A stretch of DNA of 64,000 bases from an uncultured Bacteroides sp. (GCA_944322345.1 CALUOO010000001.1:186001-250000); one strand, 5' to 3'. Shown: positions 35,344 through 45,118, numbered from the stretch's first letter. Notes: generated by a model from the sequence alone, not told the origin. Numbers and translations are program-made.

Positions 35344-37176
35344 TTATCCCTTACAATCCTGTTCGATGAACTCCAGCAATCGCTCTACGGCATGCTCTTC
35401 GGGGATGTTCTTCTCAATGCAGGTCTTTCCTTTGTAGAGGCTGATTTTTCCACGTCCTGCACCCACATAGCCGTAATCGGCATCTGCCATTTCGCCCGGA
35501 CCGTTGACAATACAGCCCATGATGCCTATCTTCAGCCCCTTCAGATGGGCGGTTGCCGCCTTGATGCGGGCAATGGTCTTCTCCAGATCATACAGCGTGC
35601 GCCCACAACCGGGACAGGAAATATATTCTGTCTTGGAGGTACGGAGACGTCCTGCCTGCAGGATGCCGAACGCAGTGGCATCTACCACCTCATGGGGGAG
35701 ACTACCCTGATTGAAGAGGAAGATTCCGTCGCACAGTCCGTCGAAAATCAGTGCTCCCATGTCGGCAGCCGACTTAATCTGAAAATCTTCCGCCTCATTC
35801 TCGGCATAGTGTTGGAAGAATACAAGCGGATTGCCCAGTCCTTCGCAGGTTAGCTGATGGGCCAGTGCACGAAACTCTCCCAGACGGTTGGGGTGATTGC
35901 TTTGGGCAACAAGCACAATCTCGGGATGATATTTCAAGCAGGCAATGGCTTCGTCGTCCAGCCCCATGTAGGTAATGAAAAGAAACTTCATCGGTGCACT
36001 GCAGGTGCTCACAAAAGGAAGCTGATCGCCCTTAAACGCCGGCCATGTATTGGGTACTCCCTGCCATACGTCGGCATCCACGATATACTGAACCCCATCC
36101 TGAAATGTCGCCGGCAAGCGATGTCCTGTATAGACATAATCGGGTATAAAGTGAGGATCGTATGTCTGCTTATCGTCCAGCCGTGCCGACAAGACTACCG
36201 GAAGCTGATCGCCGCCAATGTTGCGCACAGCCTTTGTCACACGCCGTACGGGGGAAAGGTAATCGAATCCGGGTGCTTCTTTCCCGGGAATATAGGGATG
36301 ATTCTCGCGCCGGATGATATAGTCGACCAGCTTGCGTGCCACGGGGATTTCTGCCTCGGGAGCCTCGCTGAGGGAAACACGGATGGTGTCGCCTAGTCCG
36401 TCGCTCAACAGAGCTCCGATGCCCAAAGCCGACTTGATGCGTCCGTCCTCGCCGTCGCCCGCCTCTGTCACTCCAAGATGCAAGGGGAACGACATGCCTT
36501 CCTGCTCCATGACGTGTACCAGAAGACGCACCGTCTTTACCATCACCACCGTATTGGAAGCCTTGATGGAGATGACCACATCCGTAAAATGCTCGTCGAC
36601 ACAGATACGCAGGAATTCCATACACGATTCTACCATGCCTTCGGGCGTATCACCGTAGCGTGACATGATACGGTCGGACAAGGATCCGTGGTTGACACCG
36701 ATGCGGATTGCCGTATGATTCTCCTTACAGATGTTCAGAAAGGGTACAAAGCGGTCGCGGATTTTCTGTATCTCGCGTTCGTACTCCTCGTCGGTATATT
36801 CAAGTTTCTTGAAAGTGCGTGCAGAGTCGACATAATTGCCGGGGTTGATGCGCACCTTTTCGGCATACAGTGCCGCCACATCCGCTACTTTGGGATTGAA
36901 ATGCACATCGGCCACCAGCGGCACCATGTATCCCTGACTCCGCAAAGCGACATTGATATTCATCAGATTTTCGGCTTCACGGACGCCTTGTGTCGTCAGC
37001 CGGACATATTCTCCGCCGGCATCCACAATCCGCTTTGCCTGCTCCACACAGCCTTCGGTATCCATCGTAGAGGTATTTGTCATCGACTGGATACGGATAG
37101 GATTAGAGCCACCCAGCGGGGTGGCTCCAACGTTTACTTCGGAGGTTTCTCTCCGGGAATAATTGAACAAATCCAT
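35344..37176 (-). CDS. ispG: 4-hydroxy-3-methylbut-2-en-1-yl diphosphate synthase (flavodoxin), long form
   Basis: This enzyme converts MEcPP to HMBPP in the MEP isoprenoid pathway using a 4Fe-4S cluster. At 610 residues it is the long, three-domain form typical of Bacteroidetes and plants. The N-terminal TIM barrel shows VNVGATPLGGSNPIRIQSMTNTSTMD, RIGVNHGSLSDRIM and HLGVTEAGDGEDGRIKSALGIG. The C-terminal cluster domain has SCPGCGRTLYDL and GIMGCIVNGPGEMADADYGYVG with the ligand cysteines. The frame opens one codon earlier with TTG, but the ATG at 37176 overlaps the purE stop as TGATG, so I start there. Translational coupling to purE is likely. Confidence 0.95.
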   Translation of the reverse strand: MDLFNYSRRETSEVNVGATPLGGSNPIRIQSMTNTSTMDTEGCVEQAKRIVDAGGEYVRLTTQGVREAENLMNINVALRSQGYMVPLVADVHFNPKVADVAALYAEKVRINPGNYVDSARTFKKLEYTDEEYEREIQKIRDRFVPFLNICKENHTAIRIGVNHGSLSDRIMSRYGDTPEGMVESCMEFLRICVDEHFTDVVISIKASNTVVMVKTVRLLVHVMEQEGMSFPLHLGVTEAGDGEDGRIKSALGIGALLSDGLGDTIRVSLSEAPEAEIPVARKLVDYIIRRENHPYIPGKEAPGFDYLSPVRRVTKAVRNIGGDQLPVVLSARLDDKQTYDPHFIPDYVYTGHRLPATFQDGVQYIVDADVWQGVPNTWPAFKGDQLPFVSTCSAPMKFLFITYMGLDDEAIACLKYHPEIVLVAQSNHPNRLGEFRALAHQLTCEGLGNPLVFFQHYAENEAEDFQIKSAADMGALIFDGLCDGIFLFNQGSLPHEVVDATAFGILQAGRLRTSKTEYISCPGCGRTLYDLEKTIARIKAATAHLKGLKIGIMGCIVNGPGEMADADYGYVGAGRGKISLYKGKTCIEKNIPEEHAVERLLEFIEQDCKG

Positions 37177-37685
37177 CAATTCGTCTTGTATTCGTACTTC
37201 ACTTCTTTCAAATCCTCGTTGGCCTTCACTATTTTTTTCTTCAGCCCTTCCTTGTAAGAGGCAAACGACTCGGCCAACCGGGCATCGCTCAGTGCCAGCA
37301 TCTGGATGGCAAGTATGGCCGCATTCATTGCTCCGTTGATGGCAACAGTAGCCACGGGAATGCCGGGAGGCATCTGAATAATGGAGTAGAGTGCATCAAC
37401 ACCGTCGAGCACAGATCCCTTGATGGGTACACCGATTACCGGAAGTGTAGTGTTTGCAGCAATCACACCCGGCAGTGCGGCAGCCATACCGGCAGCAGCA
37501 ATAATCACTTTGATTCCACGCGCACGCGCATTCTTGGCAAATGTCTCGACTGCTTCCGGCGTACGGTGTGCGGAGAGAGCATTGATTTCGAACGGCACGT
37601 GCATATCGTTCAACAACTGGGCTGCTTTTTCCATTACCGGAAGGTCGGACGTGCTGCCCATAATGATACTTACAATTGGTTCCAT
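37176..37685 (-). CDS. purE: N5-carboxyaminoimidazole ribonucleotide mutase
   Basis: This 169-residue class I PurE of de novo purine synthesis interconverts N5-CAIR and CAIR in the cytoplasm. Key motifs are IIMGSTSDLPVM near the N-terminus, NALSAHRTPE with the catalytic His, and AAAGMAAALPGVIA followed by VIGVPIKG. The length is normal. It lies between gcvH and ispG on the same strand and overlaps ispG by one base. No purK is present in the window. Confidence 0.96.
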   Translation of the reverse strand: MEPIVSIIMGSTSDLPVMEKAAQLLNDMHVPFEINALSAHRTPEAVETFAKNARARGIKVIIAAAGMAAALPGVIAANTTLPVIGVPIKGSVLDGVDALYSIIQMPPGIPVATVAINGAMNAAILAIQMLALSDARLAESFASYKEGLKKKIVKANEDLKEVKYEYKTN

Positions 37686-37829
37686 ACTATTCTGAGTTTT
37701 TGAGTTTTTAAGTTCTTAAGTTGACAAACGAGTTGACGAGTTAACAAGCTGACGGGGCAATGAAGGTGTAACATAACTCACCATAGGATTACACAGAGTG
37801 TTCGTAATGTACAGATAATCAACCGAAAT

Positions 37830-37857
37830 AATCCGTGATAATCTGCGTAATCTGTGG
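37830..37857. repeat. Short degenerate AATCTGCGT repeat
   Basis: Three consecutive 9-10-base words (AATCCGTGAT, AATCTGCGT, AATCTGTGG) lie in the 211-bp gap between gcvH and purE. Similar words are dispersed in intergenic DNA of many bacteria. The rest of this gap shows only AGTTTTTAAG-rich low-complexity sequence near purE. Confidence 0.55.
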
Positions 37858-37896
37858 TGAATCATTGTTTTGACACACCCTCGGGCAGTGATGCCT

Positions 37897-38277
37897 CTAC
37901 TCGTTGATCAACTTACCGTAGGCCTCAGCATCGAGCAAGCCTTCGGCGTCGGCTGCATTCGCCGGCTTTATCTTGATAATCCAACCCTCGCCATAAGGAT
38001 CGTTGTTCACCAATTCGGGGTTTTCTTCCAATGCTTCGTTCTGTTCGAGCACCTCGCCTGCTACCGGCAAAAACAGGTCGGATATGGTTTTTACCACTTC
38101 AATAGTGCCGAATGTGTCTCCAACAGCTAATGTTTCTCCTACAGTGGGGATATCAACAAACACAATGTCGCCCAACTGTTCTTGTGCGTAGTCTGTGATG
38201 CCTACATAAGCAACGTCACCTTCAATGCGAATCCATTCGTGTTCGCTTGTGTACTTCAAATTCTGCGGAATGTTCAT
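37897..38277 (-). CDS. gcvH: Glycine cleavage system H protein
   Basis: This 126-residue lipoyl-carrier protein shuttles the methylamine intermediate between the P, T and L proteins of glycine cleavage. The lipoyl site is Lys63 in [11 protein letters not shown], within the expected hammerhead fold ([32 protein letters not shown]). The C-terminus is standard. P, T and L genes are not in the window. It is followed by purE after 211 bp and preceded by the PAP2-like gene after 31 bp. Confidence 0.96.
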   Translation of the reverse strand: MNIPQNLKYTSEHEWIRIEGDVAYVGITDYAQEQLGDIVFVDIPTVGETLAVGDTFGTIEVVKTISDLFLPVAGEVLEQNEALEENPELVNNDPYGEGWIIKIKPANAADAEGLLDAEAYGKLINE

Positions 38278-38308
38278 GATAATGACTTTTTAAGATTGAT
38301 ATATTTAT

Positions 38309-38977
38309 TTAAAACAACAAAATTCTGAAAAACAGAAGACTGCTCACAGGATGTAGCACAAGCAATGTGCATACCAGCCCTACTACGAATCCGGCGAGCA
38401 CCTCACCCAGCGTATGATGCCGAAGCACGATACGGGCAGAACCCAATACGCCTGCTATGAGTATAAAAATGCACAGCCACCCGACAGGATTGTAGCTGAA
38501 CAGTTCGCTGAAGGCAACCAGCCCGCCTATCACACCTCCGGCTCCTGCCATGTGTTCGCTCAGTTTCCACTTCAGGTTGGCAATCATGCAGATGACCGAT
38601 ACCAGCAGCGCCGAGAAGATAATTCCAACCATATAGGGCGGAAGGTTCAGACGACGCATCATCAGCCAGCAGAATATGTACGACAGGATAGTGAGCAGAA
38701 TGGGAATATAGCGTTTCTTGCGTTGTCCCAGTTCGTGGCGTGCAATGCCATTAATCTTGCGGAACAGAAAGATGCTCACCGTAGGCATCAGGATGGTAAA
38801 GCAGTAGACTATTCCCAACACATATACCTTGTATATCGTAGGCAACATGTGCAGGTAAGAAAACAGAAACAATACCAGAAAAGAAAGGAACGGTATGGAA
38901 AACGGAGTAAACACCATCGAGATGATGCGTGCCACACGTAGCATTACCATATCCGAGATTACAAGTTCCTTATCCAT
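38309..38977 (-). CDS. PAP2-like membrane phosphatase family protein (divergent)
   Basis: This 222-residue integral membrane protein has about six helices. Weak PAP2 signatures are visible: KLSEHMAG in place of PSGH, and SARIVLRHHTLGEVLAGFVVG in place of SRxxxxxHxxxD, with Arg and His kept and Glu at the Asp position. PAP2 enzymes hydrolyse lipid pyrophosphates or phosphatidate. It could recycle undecaprenyl-type or other lipid phosphates, but the divergence leaves catalytic activity unproven. It is just upstream of gcvH on the same strand. Confidence 0.7.
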   Translation of the reverse strand: MDKELVISDMVMLRVARIISMVFTPFSIPFLSFLVLFLFSYLHMLPTIYKVYVLGIVYCFTILMPTVSIFLFRKINGIARHELGQRKKRYIPILLTILSYIFCWLMMRRLNLPPYMVGIIFSALLVSVICMIANLKWKLSEHMAGAGGVIGGLVAFSELFSYNPVGWLCIFILIAGVLGSARIVLRHHTLGEVLAGFVVGLVCTLLVLHPVSSLLFFRILLF

Positions 38978-39032
38978 GCTTTGAGTTATGAGTTTTAAAT
39001 TATGATTCTTTTTTTGAGTCTTATGTTACGGT

Positions 39033-40520
39033 TTATCTGCGCAGACGTGCCACCGGTATATTCAGCTGCTGCCGGTATTTAGCTACCGTACGCCGGGCAA
39101 TGGGATAGCCTTTCGCTTTCAGTATCTCCGCCAGCTCGTCGTCTGTCAACGGTTTTTTCTTATCCTCACCGTCGATGCATTCTTTCAGAATCTTGCGGAT
39201 TTCGCGTACCGACATCTCCTCACCGTCTTCGGTGGTATAGCCATCGTTGAAGAAGAACTTCAGAGGATAAATGCCGAAATTGGTCTGCACATATTTGCTG
39301 TTGCTGACACGTGAAATGGTAGAGATGTCAAGTCCCGTCCGCTCTGCCACATCCTTCAGTATCATCGGTTTCAGCAACGACTCATCTCCTTCGAGGAAGA
39401 ACGGGCGCTGCAAATCGATTATTGCCTGCATGGTGGTAAGCAGTGTGTTCTGCCGCTGCTTCACGGCATCGATAAATCCCTGTGCCGCATCCATCTTCTG
39501 CTTCAGAAACATCATTGCCTCTTTCGACTCCTTTGTCTGATTGGCCTTGTTTTTCGTATGCTCCTCCACCATCTCCATAAAATCGCGGTTCATGCGCAGT
39601 TCGGGTATGTTACGATTGTTCAGGCTGAGATTGATTGTGCCGTCGTCGTAAGAATCTACAATAAAATCGGGGACAATCTGATGCAGGTTACGCCCGATAG
39701 CTTCGCCCAACGACGCTCCGGGACGCGGATTGAGTTTGGTAATTTCGGCAATCGCCTCATTAAATCTCGGCTCGTCCACATTCAGTTTCTTCATAATCTT
39801 GTCCCAGTGCTTGCGGGTAAATTCCTCGTAGCACTCGGATATGATAGCTTCTTCCAGATCCAGTAACGGGTCCGGCCGGCTCTGCTCTTCTTTTTTCCGA
39901 CGAATCTGTATCAGAAGACACTCTTGCAGCGTACGCGCGCCGATACCGGCTGGATCAAAATCCTGCAATACAGCCAACGCCTCTTCCAGTTCACGTTCGG
40001 ACGTCTCGACGCCGGCATAAATGGCCAGTTCGTCGCCAATACTTTCCAGTGACTTACGCAGCAGACCGTCGTCGTCCAACGAGCCAATCAGATACTCCAC
40101 CAGCTCACGCTGATGATCCGTCAGATTGCGTTCACCAAGTTGTTCCTTCAGAATCTCATAGAAAGAAGTCGCATCGGAAAAAGGAATATCCTCTGCCTGT
40201 TCGTCTTTGGAACGGTTGTTTTCCTGCAATTTATAGTCGGGAATGTCATCCTCGTTCAAATAGTCGCCCAACGAATCATACTCATTGGCATCTTCACCTC
40301 CGCCTTCCTCGTCGGCGGAAGCATCATCGGCATACTCATCCGAAGAGTTTTCTTCCTTGCCTTCCTCAAGCGCAGGATTCTCGAGCAGTTCTGCATGAAT
40401 GCGGTCTTCCAGCTCGACAGCCGGAAGTTCCAACAATTTTACAACCAGAATCTGCTGAGGCGAAAGCGTCTGTATCTGTTGCTGCGCCTGCGATTGTACC
40501 TGACGGGATCCTTGTACCAT
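39033..40520 (-). CDS. rpoN: RNA polymerase sigma-54 factor
   Basis: This 495-residue RpoN has the Gln/Leu-rich region I (QVQSQAQQQIQTLSPQQILVVKLLELPAVELEDRIHAELLENPALEE). An acidic region II follows, rich in Glu and Asp (residues about 58-105). The core-binding and DNA-binding domain comes next, and the RpoN box ARRTVAKYRQQLNIP lies near the C-terminus. It directs transcription from -24/-12 promoters that require AAA+ activators. Two such activators (16199, 52988) and two candidate promoters (20940, 46955) lie in this window. The gene stands alone, with a -7 box at 40544. Confidence 0.97.
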   Translation of the reverse strand: MVQGSRQVQSQAQQQIQTLSPQQILVVKLLELPAVELEDRIHAELLENPALEEGKEENSSDEYADDASADEEGGGEDANEYDSLGDYLNEDDIPDYKLQENNRSKDEQAEDIPFSDATSFYEILKEQLGERNLTDHQRELVEYLIGSLDDDGLLRKSLESIGDELAIYAGVETSERELEEALAVLQDFDPAGIGARTLQECLLIQIRRKKEEQSRPDPLLDLEEAIISECYEEFTRKHWDKIMKKLNVDEPRFNEAIAEITKLNPRPGASLGEAIGRNLHQIVPDFIVDSYDDGTINLSLNNRNIPELRMNRDFMEMVEEHTKNKANQTKESKEAMMFLKQKMDAAQGFIDAVKQRQNTLLTTMQAIIDLQRPFFLEGDESLLKPMILKDVAERTGLDISTISRVSNSKYVQTNFGIYPLKFFFNDGYTTEDGEEMSVREIRKILKECIDGEDKKKPLTDDELAEILKAKGYPIARRTVAKYRQQLNIPVARLRR

Positions 40521-40543
40521 ATACTTTCTGCGTTTTATCGCTA

Positions 40544-40551
40544 CAAAAGTA
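40544..40551 (-). promoter_or_regulatory. rpoN -7 box
   Basis: Minus strand TACTTTTG, a perfect TAnnTTTG, 23 bp before the rpoN ATG. A weak ATTG lies about 23 bp further upstream. Confidence 0.5.
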
Positions 40552-40719
40552 GTTTTTTTAGGCTACAGATGATACAATTTGTACAGGTTATTTTGCCTCT
40601 CTGCCTATTTTCCTGCGAATTACCGACAGACAAACCGGGCGTAGCATGACAACAGGAGACGGATAGGAAAAGAGAAAGGCATTTCTCCGGTATCATCAAC
40701 AGAATGCAACAGGCAGGTC

Positions 40720-41652
40720 TCAGTCAAAACTCAGATAGGGAGCTATACGCTCTAAATCGGCAGGGGTGAACTCCTCGTACAACGACAGTTCCTTCAGCGA
40801 ACGGATATTGCCTTTTTTCTTCCGGTGCTCATTGATAACCTTTGCCTGATAGAAATTGAGATATGGATGGCGTTTCAGGCGCTCTACACTCATTCTGTTG
40901 ACAGGAATAGTGCGCACCAGCGTTGTGTCGACCCAAAACCACGGACGCAACTTGTCCACCTTCAGGCGAATATCAGCCAACTGCTCCACCCGGTAGAATG
41001 CTCCCAGACGACTCCGATAATCCACAATCATCCGCGCAATGGCACTTCCGATGCCCGGTATTTTCTTCAGTTCCGTGGTATCGGCACGGTTCAGGTCCAC
41101 CAACGTGCCGGGAGGATATTTGAACAGGGTATCTTTTCTAAGCGGCAATGAGTCTTCCAGCAGTCTGACAGGAGCGACATATCTGTCCGTATCAGGTTGT
41201 GCAATACGGATATAAGGACGTAACGTCTGAAACTGAGCGTCTGTCATTCCATATATTTTTCTGAAATCTTCGGGACGGCGGAATACTCCATTCTTGCTCC
41301 GGTAGCGCAAGATGTTTCTTGCCATCCACGAAGGAAGTCCGAGCTTTACAAACGTAACAGAGTCTGCCGTATTAGGATCGAATTCCATCAGCAGAGGGCT
41401 CGTCTGCCCCGCAGACTGTCGCTGCGGGCGAATGCCATATTCCTTATGTGTAGAGACAGATTTCTGTTCTTTCAACGAAGAAAGGAAGTGCATATACTCC
41501 TGCTCAGAGACCTCCTGAGCGGTTATATCTCCCCTATCGGAAGAATTACTTCCGAAGAAACAGGGCAACAGACAAACTGCAGCAATAAGAAGAAGCAGCA
41601 GTACAATGCCCTTCCGTTGGGTTCTGGTAAAATAAAAGAAATCTTTCCACAT
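40720..41652 (-). CDS. Membrane-anchored helix-hairpin-helix protein (ComEA-like)
   Basis: This 310-residue protein has one N-terminal transmembrane helix (GIVLLLLLIAAVCLLPCFF) and then repeated helix-hairpin-helix units. Examples are FDPNTADSVTFVKLGLPSWMARNILRYRSKNGVFRRPEDFRKIYGM and DLNRADTTELKKIPGIGSAIARMIVDYRSRLGAFYRVEQL. Three to four such units are visible, so it probably binds DNA or acts as a protein scaffold in the periplasm, as in ComEA-type proteins. It is 27 bp downstream of the sodium-dependent transporter gene on the same strand. Confidence 0.82.
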   Translation of the reverse strand: MWKDFFYFTRTQRKGIVLLLLLIAAVCLLPCFFGSNSSDRGDITAQEVSEQEYMHFLSSLKEQKSVSTHKEYGIRPQRQSAGQTSPLLMEFDPNTADSVTFVKLGLPSWMARNILRYRSKNGVFRRPEDFRKIYGMTDAQFQTLRPYIRIAQPDTDRYVAPVRLLEDSLPLRKDTLFKYPPGTLVDLNRADTTELKKIPGIGSAIARMIVDYRSRLGAFYRVEQLADIRLKVDKLRPWFWVDTTLVRTIPVNRMSVERLKRHPYLNFYQAKVINEHRKKKGNIRSLKELSLYEEFTPADLERIAPYLSFD

Positions 41653-41679
41653 GTTTTCCAGCTTTCCGGAACGCAGCCA

Positions 41680-43038
41680 CTACAGCAAGCCAAGCTCGTT
41701 GATAAAGATCAGCGAAACCGTGATGGGAGCGATATACTTCAGAATAAAGACAATGAGCCGGTAGAGAGGAACCTTCAGTGTTCCGTTGTTGGTAATCTCC
41801 TCCCATACAATCTTCTTGTCCAAATACCAGCCGGTGAAAAGGGCAATGAACAGTCCGCCCAAAGGCAACATGAGTTTGGCTGTCACAAAATCGAAAAGAT
41901 CGAAGATGGTCAATCCACCCACAGTATATTCCTTCAGCACTCCCAAAGACAAAGAACAAAATACACCGAGGAAAATACATCCGCCGGTCACCATCTTTGC
42001 TGCTTTTCCGCGGCTGAACCGGAATTCCTCGTGCAGGTATGCCGTGACCACTTCATGAAGCGAAATGGTAGAGGTGAGCGCAGCCATAGCCAACAGGACA
42101 TAGAACATGACTGAAAACACGTATGCCAACACAGGGACATTGCCGAACGCCTGTTGAAAAACATTGGGAAGCGTGATGAAAATCAGACTAGGCCCAGAAT
42201 CGGGCTGAATGCCGACAGAGAAGGCTGCCGGAAAAATGATGAAACCAGCCAATACCGCCACACAAGTGTCAATGACACCGACGCTAAACGCAGTCTTGGC
42301 AAGATTGGTGTCCTTACCAAAATAGGAAGCATAGGTACAAAGGCATCCCATACCCAGACTGAGAGAGAAGAATGCCTGTCCCATTGCACCTAGGAAAACA
42401 TTACCATCCACCTTACTGAAGTCTGGCTTCAGCAGGAACTCGATACCTGCTCCGGCTCCCGGCAGCGTAACCGAACAACCTACCAGTATCAATATGATGA
42501 TAAACAGAGCAGGCATCATGATTTTAGACGATTTTTCGATGCCTTTTTCCACTCCCTTCACTATAATCAGATGAGTACTGACCAGAAAAGCAACCAGCCA
42601 CACAACCGGTCGCCACGGACTGGCAGAAAACTGCTGGAAAGAAGTGATAAAGTCGTCTGCACTTTTTCCGGTAAAAGCATTGGTAGCGGCTTCGAAGATA
42701 TATTCGAGCGTCCAGCCTGCCACCACCGAATAATAGCTCAGAATCAAGAATCCTGCAAGGACTCCCATTCGTCCCACCCACCGCCAGTGAGTGCCGGGAG
42801 CCAACTTCTGATAAGCGCCGGCTGTATTGGCACGCGAGTGTCTCCCAATCAGGAATTCTGCAATCAGGATAGGCAGTCCCAATATCAGCACGCAGCCCAG
42901 ATAAATGAAAATGAAAGCCGCACCGCCATGATTTCCTGCCTCGTAAGGAAAGCGCCAAATATTTCCCAAGCCTACAGCCGAACCGGCCGACGCAAGTATT
43001 ACTCCCAACTTGCTACCAAAGTTTGCTCTGTTACTCAT
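41680..43038 (-). CDS. Sodium-dependent transporter (SNF/NSS family)
   Basis: This 452-residue inner-membrane symporter has about 11-12 helices. The first helix carries the family signature FGSKLGVILASAGSAVGLGNIWRFPYEAGNHGGAAF, which forms part of the Na+ and substrate sites of LeuT-like transporters. It should import an amino acid or related solute with Na+. Bacterial members are usually shorter at the C-terminus than animal ones, as here. Substrate not predictable. Confidence 0.92.
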   Translation of the reverse strand: MSNRANFGSKLGVILASAGSAVGLGNIWRFPYEAGNHGGAAFIFIYLGCVLILGLPILIAEFLIGRHSRANTAGAYQKLAPGTHWRWVGRMGVLAGFLILSYYSVVAGWTLEYIFEAATNAFTGKSADDFITSFQQFSASPWRPVVWLVAFLVSTHLIIVKGVEKGIEKSSKIMMPALFIIILILVGCSVTLPGAGAGIEFLLKPDFSKVDGNVFLGAMGQAFFSLSLGMGCLCTYASYFGKDTNLAKTAFSVGVIDTCVAVLAGFIIFPAAFSVGIQPDSGPSLIFITLPNVFQQAFGNVPVLAYVFSVMFYVLLAMAALTSTISLHEVVTAYLHEEFRFSRGKAAKMVTGGCIFLGVFCSLSLGVLKEYTVGGLTIFDLFDFVTAKLMLPLGGLFIALFTGWYLDKKIVWEEITNNGTLKVPLYRLIVFILKYIAPITVSLIFINELGLL

Positions 43039-43075
43039 GTGAGATTATTATTAAAAAAGACAAAAACAATGGGCA

Positions 43076-43103
43076 CAAATATAGAAAATGAAGTTTATAT
43101 TTG
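43076..43103. promoter_or_regulatory. Divergent -7 boxes for the SNF transporter and VanZ-like gene
   Basis: The minus strand has TATATTTG at 43076-43083 (38 bp before the transporter ATG, with ATTG near -33). The plus strand has TATATTTG at 43096-43103 facing the VanZ-like gene. The gap then holds low-complexity TAAGTTTTTAAG-type repeats (43109-43155). Confidence 0.5.
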
Positions 43104-43269
43104 CACAATATTTAAGATTGTAAGTTTTTAAGTTTGTAAGATTTTAAGTTTTAGAGTGGGGAAAGTAAACCTGACGGACAGGCGGCAAAAGGTAAAAAGA
43201 ACAACAGTTCTGCTTTCAGGAAGCTCTGCCTTCTCCCTGCAATATGTACACCATTAAAACAAGAAAGAT

Positions 43270-43659
43270 ATGTATATAAAAAAATACCCAGTCTCCCTAC
43301 TGATCATTGCAACGGTCATCTATCTGTCATTCTTCCGTCCTCCCCAGACGGAACTGAGCGAAATCCCCAACTTGGACAAGCTTGTACACTTCTGCATGTA
43401 CTTCGGGCTGTCTGGTATGCTGTGGCTGGAGTTTCTTCGCGCACATCGTAGAGACAGCACTCCCATCTGGCATGCATGGGCAGGCGGTTGCTGCTGTCCT
43501 ATTCTGTTCAGCGGCTGCATTGAGCTGCTTCAAGCCTATTGTACGGACTATCGGGGTGGAGACTGGATGGACTTTGCAGCCAACACTGCCGGCGCACTGC
43601 TGGCAAGCCTGACGGCCTATTACATTGTGCGTCCGCGAATGAAAAGGAAACAAGGATAA
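43270..43659 (+). CDS. VanZ-family small membrane protein
   Basis: This 129-residue membrane protein has about four hydrophobic segments. The VanZ-like pattern is recognised from LDKLVHFCMYFGLSGMLWLEFLR, ILFSGCIELLQAY and YRGGDWMDFAANTAGALLASL. VanZ relatives alter teicoplanin sensitivity in some Gram-positives; the role of short Bacteroides members is unknown. No resistance genes are nearby. Confidence 0.78.
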   Translation: MYIKKYPVSLLIIATVIYLSFFRPPQTELSEIPNLDKLVHFCMYFGLSGMLWLEFLRAHRRDSTPIWHAWAGGCCCPILFSGCIELLQAYCTDYRGGDWMDFAANTAGALLASLTAYYIVRPRMKRKQG

Positions 43660-43725
43660 ATTTATAAGTTATTGGGCTATTAAATTAAAGCATATCAACA
43701 ACTTATAAACTGATAAAACCAATAA

Positions 43726-45030
43726 CTAAAGTCCTAAGCAATCGGCTATTTTATAAAGCTTAACGCCATTCGATCCCTTAATCAGAATAGTATATCCCGA
43801 AGGATGTTCCATCTCTATTTCTTTGATTACCTCTTCCACATTAGCAAATGTCCGGAACGATTGCCGGGTAGCAGCAAACTGTTCTCCCACCAGCCAAACC
43901 TTGTCGAATGCAGACTGACTGAGATAGTCGGCTATTTTCTGATGCTCTGCCCCGCTGGCACTTCCCAGTTCACGCATGTCGCCCAGAATCAGCATCTTGC
44001 GTGATGCCTTCATATTACGGAAATTCTCCAATGCAGCCATCATACTGGTAGGATTAGCGTTATAAGCATCAATAATAAGTGTATTGTATGCAGTTTTCTT
44101 CAGTTGCGACCGGTTGTTAGTCGGTGTGTATGCCTCCAGTGCTTCATCGATACGGGCATCATCTACACCAAAGAAACGGCCGATGGCTACAGCAGCCAAT
44201 ACATTGGACAAATTATACTCTCCTATCAGCTGTGTCCTGACCGGATGCAAAACACCTTCCTTACCGGCCTTCCACTCCAGTGACAGATAAGGGGTATTTT
44301 CCGTTGCATATCCGTTGACATACAAGTCATCTCCGCGTCCATACTCAATCCGTTCCAATCCTCCGGCTATTTCGTTCAGATAAGGGTTCTCATGATCTAT
44401 GAAGATAGTGGCATTTCCCTTCTTACGTAAGAAGTCATACAATTCTCCTTTCGTCCGAACGACTCCTTCGAAAGAGCCAAACCCTTCCAGATGGGCTCTT
44501 CCCACATTGGTGATAATACCATAGTCAGGTTCGGCAATGTTGACCAGTTCTTCTATATCTCCGGGATGACTGGCCCCCATTTCTATAACTCCGATTTCAT
44601 GTTCCGGACGGAGCCTCAACAAAGTCAGAGGAACACCGATGTGATTGTTCAGATTGCCTTGTGTGTATAGAATAGTGTGCGACTGTGAGAGGACAGCTGC
44701 TATGAGCTCTTTAGTAGTTGTTTTCCCATTGGTTCCGGTAATGCCGATAATCGGAATGTTCAGCTGACGCCGGTGGTATCGGGCAAGTTGTTGAAGCGTT
44801 TGCAATGAATCGGGCACAAGAATATATCGTGAATCACCTTTGGGCACATATTTCTCGTCATCCACCACAGCAAAGGCACATCCAGCTTCCAGCGCTCCGG
44901 CAGCAAAAGCATTTCCATTGAAAGAATCGCCCTTCAGTGCTATAAAAAGCGACCCGGCAGGACAGTTACGGCTGTCGGTCGTCACTGACCGGCAGTTAAG
45001 GAATATTTGATAAAGAGCAGACAGTTCCAT
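43726..45030 (-). CDS. murF: UDP-N-acetylmuramoyl-tripeptide-D-alanyl-D-alanine ligase
   Basis: This 434-residue Mur ligase adds D-Ala-D-Ala to the UDP-MurNAc-tripeptide in the cytoplasm. The ATP-binding loop GITGTNGKTTTKELI, IIDAYNANPTSMMAALENF, MLILGDMRELG and the C-terminal SNGVKLYKI region are all typical of MurF. It stands alone here, divergent from folP across a 148-bp gap that holds promoters for both. Confidence 0.95.
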   Translation of the reverse strand: MELSALYQIFLNCRSVTTDSRNCPAGSLFIALKGDSFNGNAFAAGALEAGCAFAVVDDEKYVPKGDSRYILVPDSLQTLQQLARYHRRQLNIPIIGITGTNGKTTTKELIAAVLSQSHTILYTQGNLNNHIGVPLTLLRLRPEHEIGVIEMGASHPGDIEELVNIAEPDYGIITNVGRAHLEGFGSFEGVVRTKGELYDFLRKKGNATIFIDHENPYLNEIAGGLERIEYGRGDDLYVNGYATENTPYLSLEWKAGKEGVLHPVRTQLIGEYNLSNVLAAVAIGRFFGVDDARIDEALEAYTPTNNRSQLKKTAYNTLIIDAYNANPTSMMAALENFRNMKASRKMLILGDMRELGSASGAEHQKIADYLSQSAFDKVWLVGEQFAATRQSFRTFANVEEVIKEIEMEHPSGYTILIKGSNGVKLYKIADCLGL

Positions 45031-45054
45031 AATCAGATTCTTTTAAAAACGGTG

Positions 45055-45062
45055 CAAAGATA
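45055..45062 (-). promoter_or_regulatory. murF -7 box
   Basis: Minus strand TATCTTTG, perfect TAnnTTTG, 24 bp before the murF ATG. Confidence 0.5.
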
Positions 45063-45118
45063 GAGGAATCTTCCGGATTTTATTTCTATACTTTCGCACG
45101 AATAATGGCTTTTTTGCC

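Noticed and set aside
43109-43155. TAAGTTTTTAAG-rich stretch as a regulatory repeat
   Set aside because: It is low-complexity AT-rich sequence also seen near 37690-37725; no regular period or conserved unit.
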